Below are positions 1-8,299 of a stretch of 64,000 nucleotides of DNA, one piece after another. This DNA comes from Nonomuraea dietziae (GTDB taxonomy: Bacteria > Actinomycetota > Actinomycetes > Streptosporangiales > Streptosporangiaceae): positions 5,828,001-5,892,000 of the forward strand of contig NZ_JACIBV010000001.1 of assembly GCF_014195505.1 (NCBI RefSeq). The letters are read 5' to 3'. How positions within the stretch are numbered: position 1 is the first letter of the stretch; each line of letters opens with the position of its first letter. The translations under genes and the position numbers were made by a program. A model generated the notes under the pieces. That model saw nothing but the letters and a program-made list of their open reading frames with translations, was not told the DNA's origin and searched no databases.

Positions 1-1
1 C

Positions 2-1411
2 GGCGTGATGCGCCAGTTCGTCGGCAGCGTCCGCGACAGCAGCACCGTGCACGACCTGCTGCTCAGCGTCGCCCCTCCCGCGGTACGGCAGGCCGCCGAC
101 AAGCTCGACAAGGCCGAGCTGGCCATGATGGAGCGCGACGACGAGAAGACCCAGATGCGCTACGCCCAGGCGATCACGGACTACACCGACGCGGGCGGCT
201 ACGACATCGAGGTGCTCTGGGACACCTGCACGATCGCGGCGCTCGGCGTGCCGTACGACAGGGTGAAGTACCGGGAGACGGCCACGCTGTCGGGCGGCGA
301 GCAGAAGCGCCTGGTCCTGGAGGCGCTGCTGCGCGGCCCCGACCAGACCCTGCTGCTCGACGAGCCCGACAACTACCTCGACGTGCCGGGCAAGATCTGG
401 CTGGAGCAGCAGCTGAGGGAGACGCCCAAGACGGTCCTGCTGGTCAGCCACGACAGGCAGTTGCTGGCCAACGCCGCCGACCGCATCGTCACCGTCGAGT
501 CGGGCGGCATCTGGATCCACGGCGGCGGGTTCGGCACGTACGCCGAGGCGCGCAGGGCCCGCAACGCCCGCCTCGACGAGCTGCGCAGGCGATGGGACGA
601 AGAGCACGCCAAGCTCAGAGCCCTGGTCAACATGCTCAAGAACAAGGCCAGGTACAACGACGGCATGGCCGCCCCCTACCACGCCGCGCAGACGCGTCTG
701 CGCAAGTTCGAGGAGGCGGGCCCGCCGGAGGAGGCGCCGAGCGACCAGCGGATCAGCATGCGGCTGAGAGGCGGCCGTACGGGCAAGCGCGCCGTCATCT
801 GCGAGCAGCTGGAGCTCACCGGGCTGATGAAACCCTTCGACCTGGAGATCTGGTACGGCGAGCGCGTCGCCGTCCTCGGCTCGAACGGCTCGGGCAAGTC
901 ACACTTCCTGCGCCTGCTCGCCGAGGAGCCCGTGAGGCACACCGGTGTCGCCAGGCTCGGCGCCCGCGTCGTGCCGGGGCACTTCGCGCAGACGCACGCC
1001 CGTCCCGAGCTGCACGGGCGCACGCCCTGCGAGATCGTCATGACCGAGCACGCCAGGCTCAAGAACGAGGCCATGAAGATCCTCGCTCGCTACGAGCTGG
1101 CCGGGCTGATCGCCGACCAGCGCTTCGAGACGCTGTCGGGCGGGCAGCAGGCGCGCCTGCAGATCCTCCTGCTCGAGCTGTCGGGCGCGACTCTGCTGCT
1201 GCTCGACGAGCCGACCGACAACCTCGACCTGGCCAGCGCCGAGGCGCTCCAGGACGGCCTGAACGCCTTCGACGGCACCGTCGTCGCCGTCACCCACGAC
1301 AGGTGGTTCGCCGACGACTTCGACCGCTTCCTGGCGTTCGGCTCCGACGGGAAGGTGTACGAATCGCCCGAACCCGTGTGGGACGAGGCTCGAGTGGTGC
1401 GCCAGCGTTAA
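2..1411 (+). CDS. ABC-F family ATP-binding protein, 5' end outside window
   Basis: A soluble protein with two ABC ATPase domains and no membrane segments, the layout of ABC-F proteins (ribosome-associated translation factors or antibiotic-resistance proteins). The visible part starts inside the first ATPase domain: the signature LSGGEQKRL lies near residue 95 and Walker B (LLLDEPDNYLD) near residue 118, but the first Walker A is missing because the frame is open to the left edge. The charged linker covers about residues 185-255. The second domain is complete, with Walker A GSNGSGKS near 292, LSGGQQARL near 378 and LLLLDEPTDNLD near 398. GTG at 5 and ATG at 8 are probably internal codons. Which ABC-F subgroup it belongs to cannot be decided from this fragment. 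Confidence 0.88.
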   Translation, partial: GVMRQFVGSVRDSSTVHDLLLSVAPPAVRQAADKLDKAELAMMERDDEKTQMRYAQAITDYTDAGGYDIEVLWDTCTIAALGVPYDRVKYRETATLSGGEQKRLVLEALLRGPDQTLLLDEPDNYLDVPGKIWLEQQLRETPKTVLLVSHDRQLLANAADRIVTVESGGIWIHGGGFGTYAEARRARNARLDELRRRWDEEHAKLRALVNMLKNKARYNDGMAAPYHAAQTRLRKFEEAGPPEEAPSDQRISMRLRGGRTGKRAVICEQLELTGLMKPFDLEIWYGERVAVLGSNGSGKSHFLRLLAEEPVRHTGVARLGARVVPGHFAQTHARPELHGRTPCEIVMTEHARLKNEAMKILARYELAGLIADQRFETLSGGQQARLQILLLELSGATLLLLDEPTDNLDLASAEALQDGLNAFDGTVVAVTHDRWFADDFDRFLAFGSDGKVYESPEPVWDEARVVRQR

Positions 1412-1475
1412 AGACTTGGTACGGCAGGCGCGTGTCCATGCCTGCCGTACCTGTCTGACGGGCTATCACGGCAAA

Positions 1476-2279
1476 GTGATCCCGCGTAGCCGTATTCTCG
1501 CCGCCCTCGCCCTGATCCTCGTGGCGGGTTGCTCCTCCACGCCCGACGAGCCGTCCCCGCAGCAGATGCGCCCGCTGGCGCTCAAGGAGCAGGCGTCGTC
1601 GGTCGCCAAGGGCGACCACGGGTACGTCGTGAGCTGGGCGGGCGTGCTCGGCAACAGCAATCCGTGGCACTTCGGAGAGAACGTCGTGGCCACGATCGTC
1701 GGCGTCGACGCCAAGGGCGCCGAGGTGTTCCGCATGGACCAGCCGCTCGACGCGATCCCGCCCTCGGGGACGCTGGCTTTCACGGGCCAGGCCGTGACGG
1801 GCGCCAAGCCGGAGAAGGTGACGATCAGCCACAGGTCGGCGCAGTGGCGTCAGACCGCGCGCGTTCCCTCGTCCCTGCGCAAGTTCCCTGTCTCCAGGGT
1901 GCAGACCATCAAGCAGAAGGACGGGACCTACCTGGTCACAGGAGACGTGGGCAACCCCTACGTGCTTCCCGCGAGCAGCCTGGCGGTCAGCGCGCTGCTG
2001 CGCGACAAGTCGGGCAAGCTGCTGGGCGGCGCCAGCACGTTCGTGGACGACGTGCGGGCGGGCAAGACGCCGCGCTTCATCCTCACCGTCGAAGGGCTGC
2101 CGTCCTCGACGCAGGTGGGCGCGACCGAGGTGGTGGCTCGGACCTGGGGCTCGACGGGCCGGCCGTACGAGGAGCTGGCGATGGGGGGAGCGGTGCCCGT
2201 CCACACGGTCAAGCCCCGCACCGCGCCGTTCGCGAAGGACAAGGGACGGCACGCGGTTCCTGGCGAAGGCAAGCCCTGA
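1476..2279 (+). CDS. putative lipoprotein
   Basis: Predicted exported lipoprotein of 267 residues. From GTG 1476 the protein starts MIPRSRILAALALILVAGC: basic residues, a hydrophobic stretch and the lipobox LVAGC, followed by SSTPDEPSP. An upstream in-frame start (1416) would add about 20 residues before the signal peptide and looks less likely. The mature part is mostly beta-type sequence with no enzyme motif that I recognise; it resembles small extracytoplasmic FxLYD-like domains in which an ionisable group is compared in two states, but I cannot assign it. It follows the ABC-F gene by 64 bases and may be cotranscribed. Function unknown. Confidence 0.7.
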   Translation: MIPRSRILAALALILVAGCSSTPDEPSPQQMRPLALKEQASSVAKGDHGYVVSWAGVLGNSNPWHFGENVVATIVGVDAKGAEVFRMDQPLDAIPPSGTLAFTGQAVTGAKPEKVTISHRSAQWRQTARVPSSLRKFPVSRVQTIKQKDGTYLVTGDVGNPYVLPASSLAVSALLRDKSGKLLGGASTFVDDVRAGKTPRFILTVEGLPSSTQVGATEVVARTWGSTGRPYEELAMGGAVPVHTVKPRTAPFAKDKGRHAVPGEGKP

Positions 2280-2582
2280 TCCCATTCGTCGAACGAAATA
2301 TCGGACTCCGCTGAGTGCATTCACGATAAGGCGAGCGTCGCCCCGCGTTCTGGCGCTCGCCCCCTTCGCCGGTGCCCCCCGCTCGCCCGTCCACCACGCT
2401 TCCCCGCAGGCCACCGGGCTCTTCGCCGGACACCGGAGGTCCTTTCTCGCGCGCCCCGCCATTTCCTCCGCCCACCAATAAGGCGATAAATCGGTCATTG
2501 GCGGTAATCGAGTGAGGGCTTTTCCTGCGAGCGCGAATGAATCGGTAGAACTACTAGTTACCAATCCATTACCTTCAGTCAC
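2280..2582. other. intergenic region before the sigma-like gene
   Basis: No convincing gene. There is a small inverted repeat TTCGT-CGA-ACGAA at 2285-2297, a C-rich middle, and then an unusually AT-rich 80 bases (about 2480-2582) ending in a candidate promoter for the sigma-like gene. Confidence 0.5.
2570..2575 (+). promoter_or_regulatory. candidate -10 element (TACCTT) for leaderless sigma-like gene
   Basis: TACCTT is followed by 7 bases and then ATG 2583. This is the spacing at which transcription would start on the start codon. No ribosome-binding site is visible, which agrees with a leaderless message. The -35 is not clear. Confidence 0.45.
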
Positions 2583-2841
2583 ATGAATGACCGCGTCCTG
2601 GTCGAAGCTCTCCGTTCCCGCGACCCCGGTGCCCTCACCGCGCTCTACGACTCGCATGCCGAGGGCATCTACCGATACTGCTGGTCCGTCCTCAAAAGCC
2701 CCGACAGCGCCCAGGTCGCCCTGCGCGACACGCTGATCGCGGCGGAGGCGCACGTCGGCGCGCTGGCCGACCCGGACCGATTGCGAGGATGGCTCTACGC
2801 GCTGGCCAGGCAGGAATGCCTGCGGCGCCGGTCGGGCCGCC
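2583..2841 (+). pseudogene. sigma-70-like factor, N-terminal part (frame broken from next entry)
   Basis: The first about 80 codons encode a sigma region-2-like segment (MNDRVLVEALRSRDPGALTA... IYRYCWSVLKSPDSA ... LRGWLYALARQECLRRR). After about 2830 this frame turns into an Arg/Gly-rich translation typical of out-of-frame high-GC DNA, while the frame one base further on takes up a sensible sigma region-4-like sequence. The two parts together make a complete sigma-like protein, so this is either a real frameshift (one extra base, or two lost, near 2821-2842), a sequencing error, or recoding. The frame formally stays open to 3509. Confidence 0.7.
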
Positions 2842-4215
2842 GTGGCCGACGACGCCACGGAGACACTCGTCGCGGTGCCCGCCGTGGCCGCCGCCGACGC
2901 GGACTTGCGGATCATGGCGTGGAACGCCGTGCGCGCCCTCACCGACGCCGAGAGCGAGCTCCTGGAGCTGACCGCCAGGCACGAACTGTCCACCTTCGAC
3001 GTCGCGGCGGTTCTCGGGGTCACGCCGCGCCAGGTCGAGACGGCGCACGAGAGCGCCCGCGACCGGCTCGGCGACGCGATCACCGCGGAGGTCCTGGCGA
3101 GAAAGGGCCCCTACGACTGCGCCCAGCGAGCGGCGATCCTCTCCGGATTCGCGGGCGAGCTCACGGCGGAGATGCGCGAGGAGGTCGTGACCCACCTACC
3201 CAGGTGCGAGACCTGCGCCTCGCACAGGGCGGGGCAGGTCTCGACGGCGAAGGTGTTCGAGCTGCTGCCGACCGTGGTGCTGCCGGAGACGCTCAGGGTC
3301 AGGGTGATGAGCTGCTTCGTCGACCCCGAGCTGCTGCCGTACAGGAGGTATGTGGCGCGCAGGTCGGCGGCGCTCGACGCGGAGGGGTTTCCCCAGTCAG
3401 GCGACGGCAGGGGGCGGCGCTGGTCGCAGGCGCTGGCGGGCGCGCTGGCGGCGGTGGCCACCGTCGCGGCCATCGGGATGATCTTCAGCTATTTCGGCCA
3501 CGACGGTGACGGACTCACGGGCATCGCCTCGGGGGCGTTTCCCGCGACCGGAGAGCCGCCGGGCATCAGGCTGCCGTGGCTGCCCGACCCGCACGAGACA
3601 CCCATCACGGTGGAGCCCATCCTCGACAGCTCGGCGACGTACCCGATCGGGGCCTACCGTTCGACCGCGCCGGTGACCGTGACGACGCCCGACGTGGTGC
3701 CGACGCGCAGAGACCTGCCCGTCCCCGTCCCTACGCGCACGGGGCCAGGGCCTGCGCCCACAGGGCCGGGCGAGCCGTCCCAGACGCTGTCGCCTGGCGA
3801 GACGCAGGGCCCCAAGCCGCCGCGTGACCACCACGGCAGCCCCACGAAGTCGCCGTGCCCGACCAAGAAGCCGACCCCGAGGCCGACCGTGACGGGCACG
3901 CCCACCGCCACGCCGACGCCCCACCCCGAGCCGACGCCGTCCCCCACGCCCACCGCCACGCCGACCGATCCGCCCAAGCCTGAGCCCACCCCCACGCCCC
4001 CACCCACCGAGACCGCCCCGACGAAGGACCCCCAGCAGGGCTCCGACGGCGGGTCCACCGCGCCGGGCGGCGGCTCGGGAGGCGACTCGGCGCAGGGCGG
4101 CTCCGGAGGCGGGTCAGGCGACGGCACGGGAGGCGGAGGCGCGGGCACGCCCTCGGACGTGGGCGCGCAGGAGCCGCCGGTCCTGGCGGAGTCGAGCACC
4201 CAGGAGAACGCGTAG
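2842..4215 (+). CDS. sigma-70-like factor, C-terminal part with zinc-finger-like segment, TM helix and Pro-rich tail
   Basis: Coordinates start at GTG 2842, the first possible start in this frame, but the natural start is probably ATG 2583 in the previous entry. Residues 1-90 look like sigma region 4 (ALTDAESELLELTARHELSTFDVAAVLGV as a helix-turn-helix). A segment with HLPRCETCASHRA near 118 resembles the H-x3-C-x2-C zinc-binding motif of anti-sigma domains. One membrane helix (ALAGALAAVATVAAIGMIFS) lies near 200-220, and the rest is a Pro/Thr linker and a Gly/Ser-rich tail. A sigma-like protein carrying its own anti-sigma-like and membrane segments is an actinobacterial architecture; whether it is active here depends on the broken frame. 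Confidence 0.75.
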   Translation: MADDATETLVAVPAVAAADADLRIMAWNAVRALTDAESELLELTARHELSTFDVAAVLGVTPRQVETAHESARDRLGDAITAEVLARKGPYDCAQRAAILSGFAGELTAEMREEVVTHLPRCETCASHRAGQVSTAKVFELLPTVVLPETLRVRVMSCFVDPELLPYRRYVARRSAALDAEGFPQSGDGRGRRWSQALAGALAAVATVAAIGMIFSYFGHDGDGLTGIASGAFPATGEPPGIRLPWLPDPHETPITVEPILDSSATYPIGAYRSTAPVTVTTPDVVPTRRDLPVPVPTRTGPGPAPTGPGEPSQTLSPGETQGPKPPRDHHGSPTKSPCPTKKPTPRPTVTGTPTATPTPHPEPTPSPTPTATPTDPPKPEPTPTPPPTETAPTKDPQQGSDGGSTAPGGGSGGDSAQGGSGGGSGDGTGGGGAGTPSDVGAQEPPVLAESSTQENA

Positions 4216-4220
4216 GTCGG

Positions 4221-4862
4221 GTGGAGCGCTTCACCGTCAAGGGGCACAGGGTCTGCCCGCTCCCTCTCAGGGGAGAGCTGGCCGACCTGGTGCCCCGCAT
4301 TCATGAGGTCGGCTGGCCGACCTGGCTCGACCCGGGCCCTCGCATGCTGCGCGACGTCCTCGACCAGTGCCGCCTGTTGACCGCCCGCGCCCTGGCCACG
4401 CTCTCGTGGCTGGCCGCCGGCGACCTCCCCTCCGACCTCGAGTGGCTCTGGACCCAGCGCAGGCTGACGGGCCCTCGCCAGGAGCGCATGTACGGCGCGG
4501 CGGCGACCGTGCCCGACCCCGTCCTGGCGCTGGTCGTCGCCGACTGGACCTGGGCGCTCGGCACGCCCTACGGCGGCAGGGTCACCGCCCCCTATCTCGC
4601 GGGCAGCGCCTACCCGCGCGACGGTCATCAGGCGGCCCACGCCACCATGACGCTCTACCAGACCTACGACCGCTATCCCGAGTCGCGTCCCGCGATCGCC
4701 GCCGCGTGGGCCGCCGCCCGCGTCACCGCCGACTGGTGCAAGGCCGCCGAACTTCACGCTGCGTATGGGAGCGAGACCCCGGTCTTCACCTATCCCCGCG
4801 GGACGATTCCTGCCGCCGTGTCCGTCCGGCCCTGGATAGAACGCCTGTTTCGCCTGCGATGA
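4221..4862 (+). CDS. conserved-looking hypothetical protein
   Basis: A 213-residue soluble protein from GTG 4221, five bases after the sigma-like gene, so probably cotranscribed. It has many Trp, Tyr and Arg residues, several alpha-helical stretches (LLTARALATLSWLAAGDLPSDLEWLW) and no signal peptide, membrane segment or catalytic motif that I recognise. Codon use, with strong GC at third positions, is that of a real gene. The position next to a sigma-like gene hints at a related role but does not show one. Function unknown. Confidence 0.65.
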   Translation: MERFTVKGHRVCPLPLRGELADLVPRIHEVGWPTWLDPGPRMLRDVLDQCRLLTARALATLSWLAAGDLPSDLEWLWTQRRLTGPRQERMYGAAATVPDPVLALVVADWTWALGTPYGGRVTAPYLAGSAYPRDGHQAAHATMTLYQTYDRYPESRPAIAAAWAAARVTADWCKAAELHAAYGSETPVFTYPRGTIPAAVSVRPWIERLFRLR

Positions 4863-4948
4863 TGACGGTACGTGAGGTTCATGTGTGCGGAGCGTGACGA
4901 ACGGGAAGTGTGTGCATAGAGTGACGACTCATGCGCGGAGGGGAGTCC

Positions 4949-6736
4949 ATGCACACCGTCAAGAAGCGGCTGCTTGTCGCCTGCTGCCTGCTTGTGGCGA
5001 CCTGCCCGCCGGCGGCCGCCGAACCCGCCCCTTCCGCGGGCGAGGTCGCCGAGGCGCGCGCCGCCGTACGGCACAGGGCCGAGGCCCTGGGAGCGGCGAG
5101 CGTACGGCTGGCCAACGCCCACACCCGCCTGGAGGCGCTGGTCGCGGAGGCCGGGCGGAAGGTGGAGGCCTACAACGGCCAGCTCGTACGGCTGGAGCAG
5201 GCCAAGGCCCGCCACGCCGCGGCCACGGTGCGACTGAAGGCCGCCGAGGCCAAGGTGGCGGAGGCCAGCGCCGCCGTCTCCATGCTGGCGGCACAGTCCT
5301 ACGGCGGCATGGACCTGAGCAACCCCATGGTCGGCATGCTCAGCGACGAAGGCGGCGTCCCCGGGTACCTGCACAGGGCGGGCATGCTCGCCTCCATGGG
5401 CGATGAGCAGGGCGAGACGCTCAAGCTGGTGCGCGACACCCAGGAGGTCGCCGCGGTTCTTCGCGCGCAGACCCAGGAGGCCTACGCCGAGCAGCAGGAC
5501 GCCTTCAGGCAGGCCCAGGAGGCCAAGGCGGCGGCGCGGGCGGCGGTCGACAGGCAGGCCAGGGAGGCCAAGCTGATCGAGGCCGAGAAGAGGCGGCTGC
5601 AGAGCAGGGTCGACGCCGCGCGCAGTGCGGCCGAACGGCTGGCCAGGCAGCGCGAAGAGGCCCTGGAGCGTGCCAGGCTCGAACGCGAGGCGCGCCTGGC
5701 CACCCGGCTGGCGCACAGGGGAGGCGCCGCCGCCGGAGGCTGGGACGCGGGCGGCTCCAGCGCCACCATGGGCGACGTCGCGGCCGACTGGGCGCTGTCG
5801 CAGCTCGGCAAGCCGTACGTGTGGGCGGCCGCGGGGCCGTCCAGCTACGACTGCTCGGGGCTGACCATGCGGGCGTGGGAACAGGTCGGTGTCCGGCTCG
5901 ACCACTGGACGGGCACCCAGTGGACCTCGGGCCCGCACATCCCGCTCGACCAGCTGCGCAGGGGAGACCTGCTGTTCTTCGGCAAGCTCACCAGCAACCC
6001 CGGCGACATCCACCACGTGGGCATGTACATCGGCAGGGGACTGATGGTGCACGCCCCGCAGACGGGCGACGTCGTCCGCGTCGCCTCGATGTGGCGCAGA
6101 GACCTGGTCGGCGCGACCAGGGCCCCGTTGACCCCGAGAGCCGCGCACCCCCGCAGGGGAGCGCGGCTCTCGGAAGAGGCGTCAGTGGGCGCCGTAGCCC
6201 TCGTCCTTGGCGCGCTGGAAGGAGCGCACGATCTCGGCCTCGGCCTCGACCCTGCCCACCCAGTTGGCGCCCTCGACCGACTTGCCGGGCTCCAGGTCCT
6301 TGTAGACCTCGAAGAAGTGCTGGATCTCCAGCCTGTCGAACTCGGGCACGTGGTGGATGTCGCGGATGTGCTCCATCCGCGGGTCGGTGGCCGGGACGCA
6401 CAGGACCTTGTCGTCGCCGCCCTTCTCATCCGTCATGCGGAACATGCCGACGGCGCGGCAGGTGATGTAGCAGCCGGGGAAGGTCGGCTCCTGCAGCAGC
6501 ACCAGCGCGTCGAGGGGGTCGCCGTCCTCACCGAGGGTGTTCTCGATGAACCCGTAGTCGGCGGGGTACTGCGTGGAGGTGAACAGGAGCCGGTCAAGCC
6601 TGATCTTGCCGGTCTCGTGGTCCACTTCGTACTTGTTCCGTTGCCCCTTCGGAATTTCAACGACAACGTCGAACTCCACCGCGGTTCCTCCGCTCGAGCC
6701 CCCGGGCACCCCCGGATGGGCGTTAGTGTCTCGTAG
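4949..6736 (+). CDS. secreted NlpC/P60 peptidoglycan hydrolase, frame runs through convergent ppa
   Basis: RipA-like cell-wall endopeptidase. ATG 4949 is preferred to ATG 4931 because GGAGGG (4937-4942) sits six bases before it. Residues 1-26 are a signal peptide (MHTVKKRLLVACCLLVATC), then a long coiled coil (about 30-265) and the NlpC/P60 domain (about 280-395) with the catalytic Cys in YDCSGL, His in HHVGMYIG and the third element in HAPQTGDVVRV. The domain ends near 6125 (GATRAP). No stop follows: the frame passes through the hairpin at 6135-6172 and runs antisense to ppa until TAG 6734-6736, adding about 200 unlikely residues. Removing one T from the TT at 6128-6129 would give CCG TGA, so a recent one-base insertion or a sequencing error is possible. 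Confidence 0.82.
   Translation: MHTVKKRLLVACCLLVATCPPAAAEPAPSAGEVAEARAAVRHRAEALGAASVRLANAHTRLEALVAEAGRKVEAYNGQLVRLEQAKARHAAATVRLKAAEAKVAEASAAVSMLAAQSYGGMDLSNPMVGMLSDEGGVPGYLHRAGMLASMGDEQGETLKLVRDTQEVAAVLRAQTQEAYAEQQDAFRQAQEAKAAARAAVDRQAREAKLIEAEKRRLQSRVDAARSAAERLARQREEALERARLEREARLATRLAHRGGAAAGGWDAGGSSATMGDVAADWALSQLGKPYVWAAAGPSSYDCSGLTMRAWEQVGVRLDHWTGTQWTSGPHIPLDQLRRGDLLFFGKLTSNPGDIHHVGMYIGRGLMVHAPQTGDVVRVASMWRRDLVGATRAPLTPRAAHPRRGARLSEEASVGAVALVLGALEGAHDLGLGLDPAHPVGALDRLAGLQVLVDLEEVLDLQPVELGHVVDVADVLHPRVGGRDAQDLVVAALLIRHAEHADGAAGDVAAGEGRLLQQHQRVEGVAVLTEGVLDEPVVGGVLRGGEQEPVKPDLAGLVVHFVLVPLPLRNFNDNVELHRGSSARAPGHPRMGVSVS
6135..6172. terminator. hairpin between NlpC/P60 gene and ppa
   Basis: Perfect 12-bp stem CGAGAGCCGCGC / GCGCGGCTCTCG with a 14-base loop, placed between two convergent genes. 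It could end transcription in both directions. No long T run follows, as is common in high-GC actinobacteria. It lies inside the extended NlpC/P60 reading frame. Confidence 0.7.
6182..6679 (-). CDS. ppa: inorganic pyrophosphatase
   Basis: Cytoplasmic family I pyrophosphatase, which hydrolyses pyrophosphate to two phosphates and pulls biosynthetic reactions forward. The 165-residue length fits the bacterial hexameric type. It starts at GTG 6679 (MEFDVVVEIPKGQRNKYEVD), preceded by GGAGGAA; the frame is open further upstream, but those codons do not look like a pyrophosphatase. Family features are present: EIPKGQRNKYE, ADYGFIENTLGEDGDPLDALVLL with the metal-binding Asp residues, and KDLEPGKSVEGANWVG. 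It is divergent from dacB, sharing an 83-base promoter region. Confidence 0.96.
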   Translation of the reverse strand: MEFDVVVEIPKGQRNKYEVDHETGKIRLDRLLFTSTQYPADYGFIENTLGEDGDPLDALVLLQEPTFPGCYITCRAVGMFRMTDEKGGDDKVLCVPATDPRMEHIRDIHHVPEFDRLEIQHFFEVYKDLEPGKSVEGANWVGRVEAEAEIVRSFQRAKDEGYGAH

Positions 6737-6762
6737 GCGAACTGAGAGAGAGGGTCGGCGAC

Positions 6763-8151
6763 GTGGTAAGGCGCGAGCGGTGGGTGACGTTGACCACACT
6801 CGCCGTGCTCCAGGCCGTCACGATCGTGACCGGCGCGTACGCCGTCACGAACGACTTCAGCCTGGGTGCGCTGACGAGGCCAGAGTCACAACCGACCGTG
6901 CCGGCGGAGCCTTCTCCCGTTCCGGTGATCACCGCGGGGCCAGTGCTGGCCACGGGTGGGAACGGACCTCTCCCGACTAAGGGTACTTTGACCTCGCAGC
7001 TCACCGACGCCCTGGGGGACGAAGCGCTCGGCGGCAGGGTGGGCGCCGTGGTCCTCGACGCCGCCACGGGCCAGCAGATCTTCGCCGCCAACCCCGCGAC
7101 GGGCATCACCCCCGCCTCCACCACGAAGGTGGTCACCTGCGTCGCGGCCCTGGCCTCCCTCGGCCCCGACGCCCGCCTGAAGACCTCGGTGGTCCAGGGC
7201 GCGAACAGAAGCTCGATCATCCTGGTCGGCGGCGGCGACCCCACTCTCGCGGGTCCCTTCGCCAAGGCGGGCGCCTACCCGAAACAGGCCTCGCTGGCAC
7301 AGCTGGCCTCCCGTACGGCCGCCGCGCTCAAGTCGTCGGGCGTCACCAAGGTCACGCTCTCCTATGACGCCTCTCTCTTCACCGGCCCCACCAGCGCCCC
7401 CGGCTGGAAGTCCAACTACATCCCCGACGGGGAGGTGGCTCCCGTCCACGCCCTGACGATCGACGTGGGCCGCCAGCACCCCTCCTCCAGAGCGCCGCGC
7501 GTCTCCAACCCCTCCGCCTTCGCCGCCGCCGCCTTCGCAGGGCTCCTCGACAGGTACGGCATCAGCGTCGGCAAGAAGGTGCGGCCCGCCAGGGCGCCGC
7601 AGGGGGCGGCCGCGCTGGCGACGGTCGAGTCGGCGCCCGTCTACGCGCTGGTCGAGCGCACGCTGACGATGAGCGACAACGACCTCGCCGAGGCGCTGGC
7701 GCGGCACGTGGCGATCAAGGAGGGCGAGCCCGCCTCCTTCGAGGGCGCCTCCCGCGCCATGATCACCGCGCTGAAGAGGATCGGCGGAGCCAAGGGCGTC
7801 ATGCTCTCCGACGCCTCAGGCCTCTCCATCAGGAACCGCATCAGCGCGGACGCCATGGCCCGCGTGCTGGCCATCGCCAGCAAGGATCCTGCGCTGAGGC
7901 CGATCCTTTCCGGCATGCCCATCGCGGGGTTCACCGGCACGCTGGGCCACAGGTTCACCCGTGACGACAGCAAGGGCGAGGTCGGCCTCGTGCGCGGAAA
8001 GACGGGCACGCTCAACAACGTCAACACCCTCGCCGGGTTCGCCACCACGCTCGAGGGCCGGCTGGTCACCTTCGCCTTCATGGCCGACAAGGTGCCGGTC
8101 AACGCCGAGCCCGTCCTCGACCGCCTCGCCGCCATCGTCGCCCGCTCCTGA
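6763..8151 (+). CDS. dacB: D-alanyl-D-alanine carboxypeptidase/endopeptidase (PBP4, family S13)
   Basis: Exported serine peptidase that trims or opens peptidoglycan cross-links. It starts at GTG 6763 after a purine-rich GAGAGAGAGGG. An N-terminal hydrophobic segment (LTTLAVLQAVTIVTGAYAV) acts as signal or anchor. The penicillin-binding motifs are in order: STTK (in PASTTKVVT, near residue 119), SDN (in MSDNDLAEALARH, near 304) and KTG (in RGKTGTLNNVNTLAG, near 413). The length of 462 residues is typical of S13 enzymes. In actinobacteria this gene commonly precedes the DUF2342 and tilS genes, as here. Confidence 0.93.
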   Translation: MVRRERWVTLTTLAVLQAVTIVTGAYAVTNDFSLGALTRPESQPTVPAEPSPVPVITAGPVLATGGNGPLPTKGTLTSQLTDALGDEALGGRVGAVVLDAATGQQIFAANPATGITPASTTKVVTCVAALASLGPDARLKTSVVQGANRSSIILVGGGDPTLAGPFAKAGAYPKQASLAQLASRTAAALKSSGVTKVTLSYDASLFTGPTSAPGWKSNYIPDGEVAPVHALTIDVGRQHPSSRAPRVSNPSAFAAAAFAGLLDRYGISVGKKVRPARAPQGAAALATVESAPVYALVERTLTMSDNDLAEALARHVAIKEGEPASFEGASRAMITALKRIGGAKGVMLSDASGLSIRNRISADAMARVLAIASKDPALRPILSGMPIAGFTGTLGHRFTRDDSKGEVGLVRGKTGTLNNVNTLAGFATTLEGRLVTFAFMADKVPVNAEPVLDRLAAIVARS

Positions 8152-8286
8152 CGACCGCCTGCCCCGCCTCCTGGCCCGTCCGGGAACCCCGCCTCCGGTT
8201 CTTCGCAGGCCACCCGTCCTCGCGCGCTCCCCTGCCCTGTCCCGAACGCCCGTGGCCAGTTCTTCGCAGGCGGGGAGGGAAGCACG

Positions 8287-8292
8287 TACGGT
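8287..8292 (+). promoter_or_regulatory. candidate -10 element (TACGGT) for leaderless DUF2342 gene
   Basis: TACGGT is followed by 7 bases and ATG 8300. The competing reading is a Shine-Dalgarno GGGAGGG at 8273-8279 serving GTG 8291, three codons upstream. Confidence 0.35.
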
Positions 8293-8299
8293 GGACGTT

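Noticed and set aside
4931..4948. ATG 4931 as start of the first NlpC/P60 gene
   Set aside because: The ribosome-binding site GGAGGG lies downstream of it and fits ATG 4949.
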